Assembly (NCBI GenBank): GCA_030267965.1
Contig: BRYA01000079.1
Span: 5,417-54,569, forward strand
Direction of reading: 5' to 3'
DNA length: 49,153 bases
Source of the DNA: Triparma columacea
Taxonomy: Eukaryota; Sar; Bolidophyceae; Parmales; Triparmaceae
Shown here: one piece after another, positions 31,501-43,025 of the stretch
Layout of the letters: every line of letters begins with the position of its first letter
Numbering within the stretch: the stretch's first letter is position 1
Notes under the pieces: model-generated
Told to the model about the DNA's origin: nothing
What the model saw: only the letters and a program-made list of their open reading frames with translations
Database searches by the model: none
Program-made: the position numbers and the translations under genes

Positions 31501-32002
31501 CTCCATCGGCGACGCCCGTACCGACCTTTACAGTTTCGTCCCCGGTATCCAGACGTTTGTCCCCACTGTGAATCACAGTCGTCTAGGTCTCCCTCTTTTA
31601 GCTTGCGACCTTTCCTCACTAGACCCTCAACATATTAGCTTCACCATGGACGACTACGCTGAGGTTAACCTTACCTTCAGCACGGCGTTCAGAAACGTTT
31701 CCAACACACGGAAGAAGTCGATCTTCAGCATTGTTAAACAGTACAAAAGTCAGAAGTTAATGGACCATGAGATTGCGAACGTTGAAGTTGACATGGAGAC
31801 CATAGCTGAGTGGGACAAGGCAACGGCTGTGGCTAAGAAGAAAATTATGGTCGAGACTGACCTGGTTAAGGTTGGGAGTTTAGGGAACTCTGGAGGGACG
31901 AACATTGGAGGTGTGAAAGATATGAAACAAGAAAAGGAGAAAGTTCAAGAGAAAAGGAGGAGCCAGTTCCTGGGATTTGGAGGGGGGGACGAGGACCTTT
32001 GA
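28538..32002 (+). CDS. OSCA/TMEM63 (CSC1)-family mechanosensitive ion channel, 1090 aa
   Basis: Three exons: 28538-28839, 28937-30206 and 30302-32002; joins are in phase (donors GTGAGG, GTGAGA; acceptors CTCCAG, TTTTAG). An N-terminal basic and coiled-coil region (residues 1-200) precedes the first membrane helix (YFKMLNGLGFLAFVLGLISI, about 290). A Cys-rich loop (ICDDYTAVCLTDTCSCTTD) and second helix follow. The cytosolic domain contains the RRM-like strand KACKVFVVFENE-SQRRC and the family signature CEAPEPTDVIWENLEV (compare 'APEP.D..W.NL' in OSCA/CSC1). About nine hydrophobic helices follow, ending near YYFGTSFKYGFHKLF. These channels open in response to membrane tension or hyperosmotic stress and pass cations including Ca2+. 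Length is above plant OSCA (about 770) because of N- and C-terminal extensions. Confidence 0.85.
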
Positions 32003-32534
32003 ATAGTGTAGGGTATATAACGTGAAAGTATAACGTTTTTAGAGGTATGAACGGAAGCATTAAGTAGTATTCTTCTTTGTCCATCTTGCTCTTTTTTCCC
32101 CTCTCCTCGTGTAACCATCATATAACCCCCCCGTTCCCCCCCTTTCCTCTTAAACGTTTGACTCTCTCTCTCCCCCCATCCCATCCCCCCCCCCTTAACT
32201 CTTTTGCTACAGTCTCTTAGCTTAAAGTAACTCCCTTTAACTCTGCGCGCTTCTTGCGTCCCCCCTTTTTCTTCTTAACGTTTTGCCTCTCTCACTCTCT
32301 CTCCCCATTCCCCCCCCCTTAACTCTTTCGCTACAGTCTCTTGCTCCTCGTTACTCTCTTTAACTCTGCGCGCTTCTTGCGTCCCCCCTTTTTCTTCTTA
32401 ACGTTTTGCCTCTCTCACTCTTTCCCCATTCCCATTCCCCCCCCCCCCGAGCTCAGGGTTGATGTATTGCCCATCTCCGTCTTAATTTTTCTCCCCTGAT
32501 CTCCCTTTTAGTAACTTTCCTTACCCCCCGTCGT
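32003..32534. other. Convergent spacer with 124-bp tandem duplication
   Basis: Between the OSCA-like stop (32002) and SAS-6 stop (32535). The plus strand is strongly C/T-biased. Two units of a 124-bp repeat (32195-32318, 32319-32440) share ctctgcgcgcttcttgcgtc and the following cccccctttttcttcttaac. No ORF of substance. Confidence 0.8.
32195..32440. repeat. 124-bp tandem duplication
   Basis: Copies start at ttaactctttt (32195) and ttaactctttc (32319). They differ mainly in a short central part (tagcttaaagtaac versus gctcctcgttac) and by a small deletion in the second copy. Confidence 0.9.
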
Positions 32535-34594
32535 TCACCCTGAGTATTGGTAAGTCCCCATCCCCCCTCCACCTTCCGGGCTGATATAAGCTCCCAATCC
32601 CTTGCTAACTTTAAGATCCGGTGTATAACTAGGAGTGTAACTTCTCTCTTGTTGTTCGGTAGTTGCGGAAGAATATGCTGACACGCGTCCGAGTTGGGCC
32701 TCGTTTATCTCCTTGTTTAACCATGTGATTACTTGGTGGTTAGAGTCGAGTAGTTTGCTGCTTTCCGCCAGCTTCTCTCTCGCCTGCGTTAGGTCTCTCT
32801 GAGTTTGGGTGAAGGAGGTTTGGAGGATAGTGTGTTCGCCCTTGATTGCGTTGTGCTTTCTGGTCAGGGAGGCGAGCTCGTCGGTCTTGGCGGCGTTGCT
32901 TATCTCGGAGTTTCGGAGGGCCTCGGTCTTCAGCTTTAGGCGGGACTTCGCCTGCCTGTGCTCGGACTGGAGGCGCTCGATTATGGTGTTGCCCTTCTCG
33001 ATCTCCTAACAGGCGGGGGGGAGGGTGGCGGGGGAGAGGTTGGTGTGTGTTAGTTCGTTCTGCGATAATAATCATTCCCATATATACTTCCTCTCTCTTT
33101 CACCTTCCCCCCCCCTCCTCTCTTACCTTGCTAGCTCTCTTAACCTTATTCTCCAGCAACTCCACCTTCCCTCCCAGCAGTTCATTCTGTTTCGTCAAGC
33201 TCTCCTTCGCTTCCATCCACTCAACTCTTTGTTGTTCCTGTTTTTTCTCCCTCTCCGTTTCCTGTCCTTTCCCTTGTTCTAACGCCGCCATTGTTAGTTG
33301 TGCTTTATGGCACTGTCTCTCTAACGAGAATATGGTTGCGTCCTTTGAGGTTATGGAGGTTTGGAGGGAGGCGTTGTCTTCAGTCAGTTTGGTGACGAGC
33401 TGGGAGCGACTTTCGAGATCAATGGCAAGGGAACGGGCGGTACCTTCAAGCTCAAACTGGGGGGGGTGGGGGGGGGAAGGGGTTAGGCGAATATATATAT
33501 ATATACATATATATACATATACATTTCTAAATACGAAGGACTAACGCTCTGCATCGGACACTTTTGTCTTGTTTCCCCTCCCCCCTTACCTTGTCCGCTA
33601 CCGCTTTCTCCCTTTCGTCCATGACGTTTTCAATTTTCTCTTGAAATTTCTTAATTTCCCTCCTCATCTCCTCCTCTTTCTCTTCAAACTCTCTCCTTTT
33701 CTGCTCCACCATATCTCTGGCCTTCCTTTGGTTTTCAATTTCAACTTCCCTCCCTTTCTCTCCCATTTCCAGTCTCACGGTTCTGACAACGCTTTCCCTC
33801 TCTAGTCTTTCCTTGCTTATATCCTCCTTAAGTTCTCTTATCTCTTTCTCCATCCCTTTCCTAACCCTTCCACCCTCCTCATCCTTCCTCAGTGCTTCCC
33901 TATACTTCTCCGTAAGCTCGTTAACCCTAGCGGATAGGTAAGGCCTTATCTCACGGTCGTTGCACTTGCATACCTGGAGGCTTAGGTGGGTCAACTCCTT
34001 GAACCTTGAGGGTTCGACGACGGAGAGGGTACAGGAACCGTGGGAACCCTCCTCGAGGCGAGCGGTGTATTCACCGGAGGAGCAGGACTTTAGGACTGAC
34101 TGGAGCATGGTGGGGAAATCGGAGAAGTCCACCAGGAGGGACTGGGAGGACTTTAGGAGGTGGAAGTCGTCCTCGTAGACCTCGAGAGTGTAGAGTGTGA
34201 CCTCGTCGGATACGACGGGTGGAGGTGGAGGGGGTGAGGGGGTGGTTGTGGAGGAGTCTGAAGCGTCTGACTCGTCCCCCTCGTTCCTGGCCTCTGCAGC
34301 CTCGAAGGCCGTGGACTCGCAGGTTGCGCCGTCACCCTCGTCGGTCATTTCGAACCTAAGGCCCTTCCCAGTCTCCCCCTCACCGCTCCTGAAAAGTCTA
34401 AGAGTGAAGGACCTCTTGACTGTCTTCTGGGTTGCTTGGGATCCTCCGGGGCCGACACCACCGGTGTTTGACATGGAGGAGGCGGTGAACGAGGCCGGGG
34501 ACACGGTCGTTATCACGTCGCAGGGGACAGAGGGGAGGATTAGGAGAGGGGAGTTTCGGGGGAAGGGTGCAGGGTTTGAGTTGGAGGAGTTCAT
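32535..34594 (-). CDS. SAS6: SAS-6 centriole cartwheel protein, 601 aa
   Basis: Three exons: 34594-33590, 33456-33127 and 33005-32535, all phase 0, with GTAAGG/GTAAGA donors and C-rich acceptors; the last exon has no ATG of its own. Residues about 128-245 form the SAS-6 head: LYTLEVYEDDFHLLKSSQSL, LLVDFSDFPTMLQSVLKSC, and the PISA-type FKELTHLSLQVCKCNDREI followed by RPYLSARVNELTE, matching human SASS6 (LLVDFLAFP, FKHLTHLSL). A long coiled coil follows to about residue 530, then VITWLNKEINEAQLGR and a Ser/Tyr/Gly-rich tail. SAS-6 dimers assemble through the heads into the nine-fold ring that seeds centrioles and basal bodies. It therefore implies that the organism builds flagella at some stage. 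Length is close to the human protein (657). Confidence 0.95.
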
Positions 34595-35137
34595 GTTGTT
34601 GGGTAGTGTGTGTGTGTTTCTATAGCGTTGGTATAGCGTTGGTATAGTATACTGCTAGGTTTTGTTGGTGAAAATAGCTGTAAAGTAGGTAACAGCTGGA
34701 GGTTGGAATTGGGGAGTTCGGGAGGATATTTAATGGTGTTAGTTCTCTGTTGTTATAGCTAGTTATGTAACGTTATTGTATATATGGAGTATTATGGATA
34801 TGATTGTACCGAAATGAACTCCAAATGAAGTGAAAATGAATAATGTGTGTTATAAGGGGGATCTATGAGGAGACTCGAGAAAAGGGGGAGAGAGAGTCAA
34901 GGCTTATTTCCCCCATAAAGGCTCTATACTACATTACAAGCATACTAAGCGTTTATATAACTCACCAATTAGTGCTAAGCTGTAGGAGTATAGTTCCGTT
35001 AATGGAGAATTGTTGTTCCTCCTGTTTTTTTGTTTAAACTTGGTTTCTCGGATTTCTCATTCTCCCTCCATTTTTTCGGGGGAGTGTCCCAGTGCTACCC
35101 AAGCTCTGTCACTCCTCCCAAGGAGTCACGCGTCACT

Positions 35138-35257
35138 TTATTGTTGGACGGATAAGTCTGGGATCGTCGCTTGCCTTACGTGTCGAGTCATATCTGCCGT
35201 TTCGGCTCCAAGTGCTGTCTTGGATTCTGTCGTTGTTGTTTCCGACTTTTTTGCCAT
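35138..35257 (-). CDS. Possible 39-residue small protein or first exon
   Basis: ATG 35257 to TAA 35138, encoding a Thr/Lys/Glu-rich hydrophilic peptide (starts MAKKSETTTTESKTALGAET). Codons look gene-like. A donor-like GTAAGG after codon 26 (TRH) means it might instead be a first exon spliced to sequence below 35040; I could not fix an acceptor with confidence. Function unknown. Confidence 0.25.
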   Translation of the reverse strand: MAKKSETTTTESKTALGAETADMTRHVRQATIPDLSVQQ

Positions 35258-35751
35258 TTTGCTCCTTTTTCGAGGAGAGAGGAGGGAAAGGCCTCTTTAT
35301 CCCTCCATTTCTTCCTAAATATAGTATAAATACACTATTAGAATATATAACATTAATAGGTATGTATATATACACACAATTATACATATAATACGAACAA
35401 ACACGGTACAAAAGAACTTTTTTATATCAAAGCTTCGTCGACGAAGACCCGCCCAACCAAACATATTTCTTATACCCCTCTAGAAAACTATACACCCCAA
35501 CCATACGCATAACATAACCCTATACTTAGTCATACAACTCTTTTTATACTAATTCGTCATTTCTAACAACTCAAATTCCCCACTATATCACAGCATCAAA
35601 CAGGAGGCGTGCTAGAGGAAACCTGTCCACTTCAATACTACTTCAATACTACTTCAATACTACTTCCTTAGGCTAACTATTTTGGAGGACAAACGAAGGA
35701 CAAACGAAGGACAAATAAACGACAAACAAAGGACAAATAGGCTCAAAATAA

Positions 35752-35957
35752 CCCCCCCCCCTCCTCCCCAAGAAGGTGACCCCTTTACTAATAACCTACC
35801 ACCCCAACACTACCAAAAGGGCTCCCCCCCTGTCCCCTCCCTTGCTCTTCTCCCCCCCCCCCTCCTCCCCAAGAAGGTGACCCCTTTACTAATAACCTAC
35901 CACCCCAACACTACCAAAAGGGCTCCCCCCCTGTCCCCTCCCTTGCTCTTCTCCCCC
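35752..35957. repeat. 101-bp tandem duplication upstream of the EP400-like start codon
   Basis: Two nearly identical copies, with ctcctccccaagaaggtgac at 35761 and again at 35862. Each unit carries a C-tract, tactaataacctaccacccc, and a CT-rich end. It lies in the probable 5' UTR or promoter, ending about 30 bp before ATG 35986. Confidence 0.92.
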
Positions 35958-35985
35958 CCTCCCTCCTCCCTCCCCTCCTCTCCAA

Positions 35986-38900
35986 ATGGGAAAGCGTAAG
36001 TCAAGTACAAAGTCCCCCAAACCTGCCCCCATCCCTCCTCCCCCACCTTCACCTCCTCCTCCCCCCCCACCAAAGGTAGAGGAGGATGAAGGGGGAGAAG
36101 GGTACAAGGGGGGGAACAACCCTTATATGGACGCTGAGTATACTGGCTTTAAAAACGAGAAGGAGAAAAAGGTAAGAGGAGGGCAAAAAACTCCACCCGC
36201 GCGAAGTGCGCAGAGTTAACGTTACTAAGGGTTAGGGAATGTGGGGAGGAGTGTGGGGGGGAGGGTGGGGGGGAGTGTGTGTGTGTTTTTTTTTGAGAGA
36301 AAGAAAGAGAAAGAGAGAGAGCTGGCAAGGGGGATATAATACCACCTAAGACGATCATACCAACCCATCTCCACCTCAACCACCTTCCACCCCCCCCCTC
36401 TCCTCCCTACTAACCCCCCGCTTCTCCACTCCCCCCCTAATCCCCCCCTACGGCTCGCTTCGCTCGCCGCCCCCCCCAGGAGCTCATTGCTACCCTGGCA
36501 GCGATTGAGAAAATAGGAATGTCCCTCCTCTCCTCCCCTCAAGTAACCACAGCCACCGACGTCCAGTCCCACAAGGTCCTCTTCCAGCGCGCCAACAGCC
36601 GCAAGAACAACCACCGTCACTCCCCTCCCTCCGGCATCCCCCCCATAACCTCCGTCGGCCGCAGCGTCCGCGAGAAGCGCGGCAACAAGAACTACGCCGA
36701 CCTCGTCAGAGGCGACCTCGAGAGTTACACACCCCAGTCACACCAGTACAGTACAGGGGGGCATTCCAGGCAGGGGAGGGGGGGACAAGGGAACGAGGGG
36801 GGAGGGCAGTATGAGGGGAACCAGTATACGCAACAACAGGCGATACACCAACAACAGCAACAGCAGCAGTATCAACAACAACAGCAGTACCAGCAGCAAC
36901 AGCAGTACCAGGTGAGAGGAGGAGAAGGGAGGGGGAGACAACACAACATTAGTGATTGGAACTATTATAATGGAACAATTATAATGGAAGAATTATAAAC
37001 CTCTCGCCAACCTTTCACCTAACGCACCACACTCCACACCGCAGCAGCAATACGGTTCGCACAGCCAGTACAACCAGGGAGCCTACCAACAGTCCCAGCC
37101 CCACCCTTACTCTGGTTCCCACCTCCAAGTAAACCAGAACTACAGATCCGGTGGCCAGCACCACCCCGGTCTAGGCTCCCAGTTCCCCCCCCACCAGTAC
37201 CCTGTAACTCGGTCGGTACCAACGGTTAGGAAGAAGCCTATCATCAACGCCCCACCTACCCACCTTACAAGCAACGACGAGTTCATAAAGTTGAAGAAAC
37301 AGCGTGCTTCGATATTATCATCCCTCCCCGAGCCAACTCGAGGAGACGGTAAGGGCGGTAGAAGTATGAGGGATTTCCCGGTAGGTAGTGTTGGGAAACT
37401 ATCTAGCGTACCTATCATGCTACCGAGGAGAAGGAAAACTCAATGGGATTATCTGCTGGAGGAAATGAAGTGGATGGCTACGGACTTTATGGAGGAAAGG
37501 ATATGGAAGAAAGTCGCGAGTAAGACGCTGGGGAGAACTATGATTGAGGAAGGGGTTAGGAAGATGAAAGAGATAACTGAACCAACTGCGGTTGATGTTT
37601 GGTTGGAGGAGAAGATGGGTAGGTGTAAGGCTATCGGTGATATGGTTAAAACACACTTTGAGGCCGTAGGGAACAGCGGGTGCCTGGTAGAGGACGGGCA
37701 AGGGGTATGGAAGGTCTGGGAGGAATTCAAGGAATCTATCAAGGAGGGGGAAGAGGAGGAGGAGGGGGAGGATATGGACGAGGAGGAGGAGGAGGAAGAA
37801 GGAGGGACAAGGACGAAGAAGGATAGCAACGGTGGAACTACGACAAGTAGGGGAGGTAACAAGAACTCAAAGTCTAACAAGAAGTCCTCGACGGAGGGGG
37901 AGAGTAAGCAGGCGTCCGCCGAGGACATCAAGAAGGAGCTGGAAGGCATGAAGGCCTTCGGTAGCAAAGGCTGGAAACAGGGTGAACTTAAGAAGGAACT
38001 CGACCAGCACGCGAAAGACGTCTCCAGCAAAAAAAGGAACTTCGCGGCCATCATACATGGAGGGAAGGGTAAAACCAAGGCCATAGCGCAACACCTGAAG
38101 GGACAGGGAGGAGGGAAGTCCAATAAAATTAGACACCTCGTACTATGCCCACCGCAAGCCGTTAACAAGTGGAGGAGACATCTGGGGAAGGACAAGTGTG
38201 CAGTACTTGGACAAACGGGCGCTAGGTTAGTATGGGGGGGGACGGATTAAAGAAACTTAGAGGGACGATGGGGAATGATAGATTTATGGGACTAAACGTA
38301 TAACTAAACATAAACCTCACCCCCCCCCTCTCGTAGGTACATGGGTAAAGAGCCTTCCTTCTCAGGTTCTCAAATAACCCTCTGCGAGTTATCTACCCTC
38401 CGATCACCGGCACTATCTATGAACCTGTTTGGGGTCGACTGGGGGACTATATGGGTGGACTTAAGAGGGAGAGAGGAACCGGGGGTTTGCAAGATGACTA
38501 ATTGGTGGGGACTTGTTGGCAGAGTTAAGGGCGATCGGAGGTGAGGAGGAAAGGACTTGGTAATTAGGCTAGTGCCTCTTCATTGGTGGAACGTTTGGGG
38601 AAATTTCTGGAATCTCACTTTTAACAACATCTCATCACCCCTCCCACCTACCTACTCCTTACACCCAACACACAGGTACATAATAGAGAACCCCGTCGAC
38701 GTAGAAGGGGCCAAGAGAAAGAAGGGGAAAGGGAAGGCCGGCGATATTTCAGAGGAGGGAGGCAAGGGTAAGGACGAGGACAGCCTCGGGCTCTCGAGCG
38801 CCGTCAACAACGTCGACTTCCTCTGCAAGAGAATCGCCTTCTGCTTCAACAAGTTTGAATCGGCCAAGAGGGTACACTCCTGGGCCAAGGATATCGACGA

Positions 38901-41900
38901 CGAGGAGAGGGAGGTCCTGGATAGACTCCAGAAGGTCCTCACCAAGTTCCTCCTCGGGGGATTGGGGGGGGGGGGAAAGATATCCTACCCCAAGGTAAAG
39001 ATTGTAAAGGCCAGACTCACAGAGAGCCAGGAGGCCGTGTACAAGGCTTATGCGCACTCCTTCCTCTCAGGGAAGTCAACGAGCGTCATCGCGAACGGCC
39101 TCATGAAGCTCAGGAGCCTTTGCTTGAGCGTCTACGACAACGGTGCGGCCCCAGGAACTCTGAACTTTTACAGAGGAAGCGACAAGGACTCGGACCTCGC
39201 CGACGCCATGGAGTCAAAGAGCGGTAAAATGGCCGCCCTCGGAAGCCTCGTTGAGGGCCTCGTAGGTAAGGGGAAGAAGGTCGTCGTCCTAGCCTCCCTA
39301 CCTGCGGCCTTGACTCAGGCTAGCATGTTCCTAAACGCCATCGGGGTTAAGCACGACGTCCTAATCGACAGGGGGGGCTCCAGCGGGGACTTCGGGTGCG
39401 GGGGCTACATCGCGGGGCAGAGGAAACTCGAGGAGTTCGAGGAGGGGGGAAGGAAGGACGTAATCGTAGCGAGCGTCGCGAGCGTCAGCGGCATCCAGGG
39501 GGGGATCATACCGACGACGGCGGACAGCGTCGTTATTTTAGATGAGGACTGGAGCGGGAGGCAGGACGCGCAGATGGCGAACTTTATCAAGAGGATACTA
39601 CTTGAAGGGACGAAGCTTGAGATCACGAGGATCGTTACTGAGGGGACCATCGAAAGCGTCCTGTTCGGAGACAAAGTCAACTCGGCAGAGTACGATGTAG
39701 GATCGGGGGAGAACGAGGAAGTCAAGCTCGACTACACCGGCTGCATCATCTCGGCATGCAACAGGAAGACGAGGGAGGTGGAACTAATCTTGGGCAGGAA
39801 CATCTGGGGGCTGAGGGGCAAGACTTTGGATGAAGTTTTGAGCTTTGAGAAGCCAAAGGCTGGCAGGGGAGGGGGTGGGGAAGGAGGAGGAGACGAGAAG
39901 AAGGAGAGCAGCAACTCGCAGCTCGAGTTCCTTCCCCTCGTTAGCGACAGCAGGCAGAACGAGAGCGTCAATAGAGCGATCGGGGGGCAGCTAAGCGTCC
40001 TGGAGAGTAGGGCGGCCCCGCTTTCCTCAGCGTACAAGCAGACGTACGGGGGGATTGGCGGGGGCTTGAGGGCGGGCGCGGCATCGCACATTGAGTACCT
40101 GCCCGCGGTCGTTAGTTTCAACGGCTCCGCCCCCCCTCTAGGTGGGAAGGACGACAACAACGAAGGAGTCGAGTCACTCCTCGAGGCACTGAGCTACAAC
40201 GCGAGCAACGGGAAGATCGAGCACGTGCCGAACTGCACGGTAGTAAGCGCGCCGAACGTCGCGACCTTCCCGCCGTTCGCTGTTAGCAGGATGGACAGCG
40301 CTGACATGGACCTGCGGAAGTACGCGAGCGCAATGTTCGCAACAGGCAACCTGGAGGAGGGAGGGGAAGACGGGGACGAAGAAGGTTTGAAGAGATACTA
40401 CGACAAGGTAAACGAAAGCTGGGCTGAGGCGGGGCTGGGATGCAGCGACGACAACAAGGCGGTTAGACTATTGACGTACCCGGTCAAGGAACGTGAGGGG
40501 AAGGGAGACCATGTCTTTGCGCAGAGGTGAGTTGATTGGAGGGAGGTTGAAAGGGAGGGGAAAGGGGAGGGGATGCATATATGCGAGCAACATTATTGAG
40601 CTTTGATTTTAGTCGTCGCTGCATCCCCCCTACTTATCACTGTCTCATCTGATCTCGTCTGATCTCGTCTGATCTTGTCTTATCGTACTCATCCTAATCT
40701 CATCTCATCGTATCCCAATCGCATCTCATCACCATCTCAACACCACTTCGATCTTATCGCAACCCTCCCACCCTCGTAGCTTTGTCGACTTCATCTCTTC
40801 GGCGCCAATGAAGGACGGGGCCATCGGTAACGAACCTGTTCTTTACGGCCCTCCTCTGATCCCCGGAGTGCTTCCCCCAACCTTCCGTGGATCACTCGAC
40901 GGTAAGCACAACAAGAACGCAAAGGAAAAGAAGGGGAGCGGAGCCAAGGTGACGCCCCCAGGTATGTACGGGATGCTAGGCGACGGGAAGATGCTGAGCG
41001 CCTTCGAGGCGGCCAGGGTCGCGAGCAAGACCAGCACTGCGACCGCAGAATACAGGATGCTCAACGGCGAAAGGGACGAAGGGGACGACGAGGCGGGCTA
41101 CCTGAATAGCGTTCTGCTGTGGATCAAGAGCCCCCCAGGTGACAGAGGGAAGAAGAGGAAGAAGGACGGGGGCATGGACGACGACATGATTGCGAGGTAC
41201 GCCGTCGAGGGTGAGCTTCCGGAGGAGACCGAGGCGAGGGTCAGGGCCGAGGCAAGGAAGATTAGGCTGCAGAAGCAGAGCAAGGTCGCAAACGCCTTGG
41301 CGAAGAATAGCGCCGCAAGAAGCCACGCGGGCCCAGGGGTGCCCATGCTCTTCCAGAGCAGCGCGGTGCAGAGCCCCGTCGACCGCTCCTTGGTCGAACC
41401 AATTCCGATACCCATTAACAGCGAGGAGAAGACTGGCGACAAGGACCGGGAGCGCAACACCATCAAGTCAAAGCTCATGAAGCAGGCTGGGAGCTTGCCA
41501 GGCCCGAAGGTGTACTTTGGGCCATTCGGGGCCGGCTTCTTCAACTCCACTGGTGGCCAATCTGGGGTGCAGCAGCCGAGACCCGTCAGCGGGATAAGCC
41601 TTCCCATGGGTGTCAGCTTGAAGGAGAAGGAGAAGGAAAGGGTCAGTTGGTCGAAACATGAGGATTGGGAGCTCAAGAAAGCGTCGGAGCGCTACGGGTT
41701 CAACTGGGAAATCACGAGCTGGTGCGTCAACGGCCTAGGTAATAGAAGGAGCGCCCGGCAGTGCATGCAGAGGTGGAACGAGCTCGTCGCACTTGACGGC
41801 AAGGTCAGCAAGAAGGCCAAGTCCAACTTGGAGGAGTTTGAGAAGATGGAAGGGGTGACGGGGGCTGAGGTCGGCGAAGTCCTGGGAGGCATGGAGCTGG

Positions 41901-42343
41901 GGCGTTTAAGGGGGGAGAAGAAGGAGAGTGTGGAGGAGATGATGGACGAAGTGGCCAATTGCGAAAACGACGGTGATGGCGAGGGAGAAGGTGTTGTCAA
42001 GATGGAGGTAGAGCCCGACACGGACAAGGACCAGATAAACGGACAGGAGGCCATGGGGGAGGTACAGAAGAGACTTGCTGCCCTCCAGTCTGCCGGGAAG
42101 AAGAAGAGAAATCCGCCGAGCATCCCGGGAAGCCAGGACCCGAATGCCGCTTTGGCAGTTGCCCACTCAAGTCACACCATGGCAACGACTGCAGCCGTCA
42201 CGAAGCTCATCGAGGACAACGGACTCGAGGGCGAAATGAAGGAGAAGGCCGAGACTGGAGACCTCTGGCCGCTCTTTCTCTCGGAGATTTCCATGGCAAA
42301 AAAGAAAAACAACATTGCAAAGAGGAAGAAAAGGGAAGAGTAG
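35986..42343 (+). CDS. EP400/Eaf1 (VID21)-like chromatin scaffold: HSA domain, degenerate SNF2 ATPase, SANT/Myb domain (1805 aa)
   Basis: Six exons join in phase: 35986-36171, 36480-36911, 37045-38225, 38337-38540, 38676-40526 and 40780-42343. Order: Pro-rich N-terminus; Gln-rich tract (about 180-215); HSA domain at about 333-390 (LPRRRKTQWDYLLEEMKWMA, DFMEERIWKKVASK); acidic linker; SNF2-like N-lobe from about 539 (IIHGGKGKTKAIAQHL, HLVLCPPQAVNKW, SQITLCELSTL); C-lobe from about 850 (SGKMAALGSLVEGL, KVVVLASLPAAL, TADSVVILDEDW, GTIESVLF); SANT domain at about 1573-1620 (SWSKHEDWELKKASERYGFN, ARQCMQRWNELV). HSA-SNF2-SANT is the EP400 order in TIP60/NuA4 complexes; HSA-SANT alone is Eaf1. HSA domains bind actin/Arp4. 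The ATPase motifs are eroded (DLRG where DEAH is expected; no HRIGQ-like helix), so a scaffold role is inferred. Confidence 0.85.
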
Positions 42344-42450
42344 AGCTATCCTGCAGAAGTAAGACGTGCTCAGACTTTAAAAAATACAAACAAGTGTGTA
42401 AAGATGAAGATGATTAATTTTTAGTTTGCTTTGTTTTTCGGCTTCGGGCG

Positions 42451-42488
42451 TAAGGGGGGGGGGGGGGAGGGGGGGAGTAGGGGCGGGG
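42451..42488 (+). other. G-rich tract, potential G-quadruplex
   Basis: A long G-run, then A, then further G-runs of six, four and five bases interrupted by A/T/C give at least four G-tracts within 38 bp on the plus strand, directly 3' of the EP400-like gene. Confidence 0.5.
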
Positions 42489-43025
42489 GAATATGAAGTT
42501 TCGTAACAATAGCGGGCGAATTGTAACGCACTGCGTTTTTACTTTGTCGGTAGATATCGTACTATTACAGTAAGTATATGGTATCAACACATAACGGGCC
42601 TTGTGGCACTCACTTTCGCCACGCACAAAATTACTGGCATGCTCTTCTCGCTTTGAAAGAGCGGATTCGAGCCCCCCCACCGTAAAGAGGAGTCACGAGG
42701 GGGGACGAGGAGGAGAGGATTAGTGTGGTCCTTGGATTCTTGGCGATGGTATGGTTGGTTAATTATCCTGGGTCGATTAGGCGACGCACTCATAAGGTGC
42801 AGAAATAAGTTTGCTCGGTTGTTTTCATAAATTGTACAGCGAGCGACTTCATCGGCAATTTGAATCACCAAAGGGCAAGGCCAACACTTGCCAAAATCTT
42901 TTGGAACTTCTTTCTCAATTTAATTCAGGCATATTTCATCTCACAACGTGATTATTGGTACCTAGGTGAGCAGTTGGGGTGCCATTATAGCAGTCAGCTA
43001 AAGGATTATGAAATGTGTTGTCTGA

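Larger units (their letters stand above)
34595..35985. other. Long intergenic region with short tandem repeats
   Basis: 1391 bp upstream of both SAS-6 (minus) and the EP400-like gene (plus). It includes a 14-bp repeat (tatagcgttggtat, about 34621-34648), an AT-rich stretch at 35315-35420, triplicated acttcaatact (35630-35665), an array of acaaacgaagg-like 10-11-mers (35686-35740), and the 101-bp duplication next to the EP400-like start. One short minus-strand ORF is listed separately. Confidence 0.6.
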
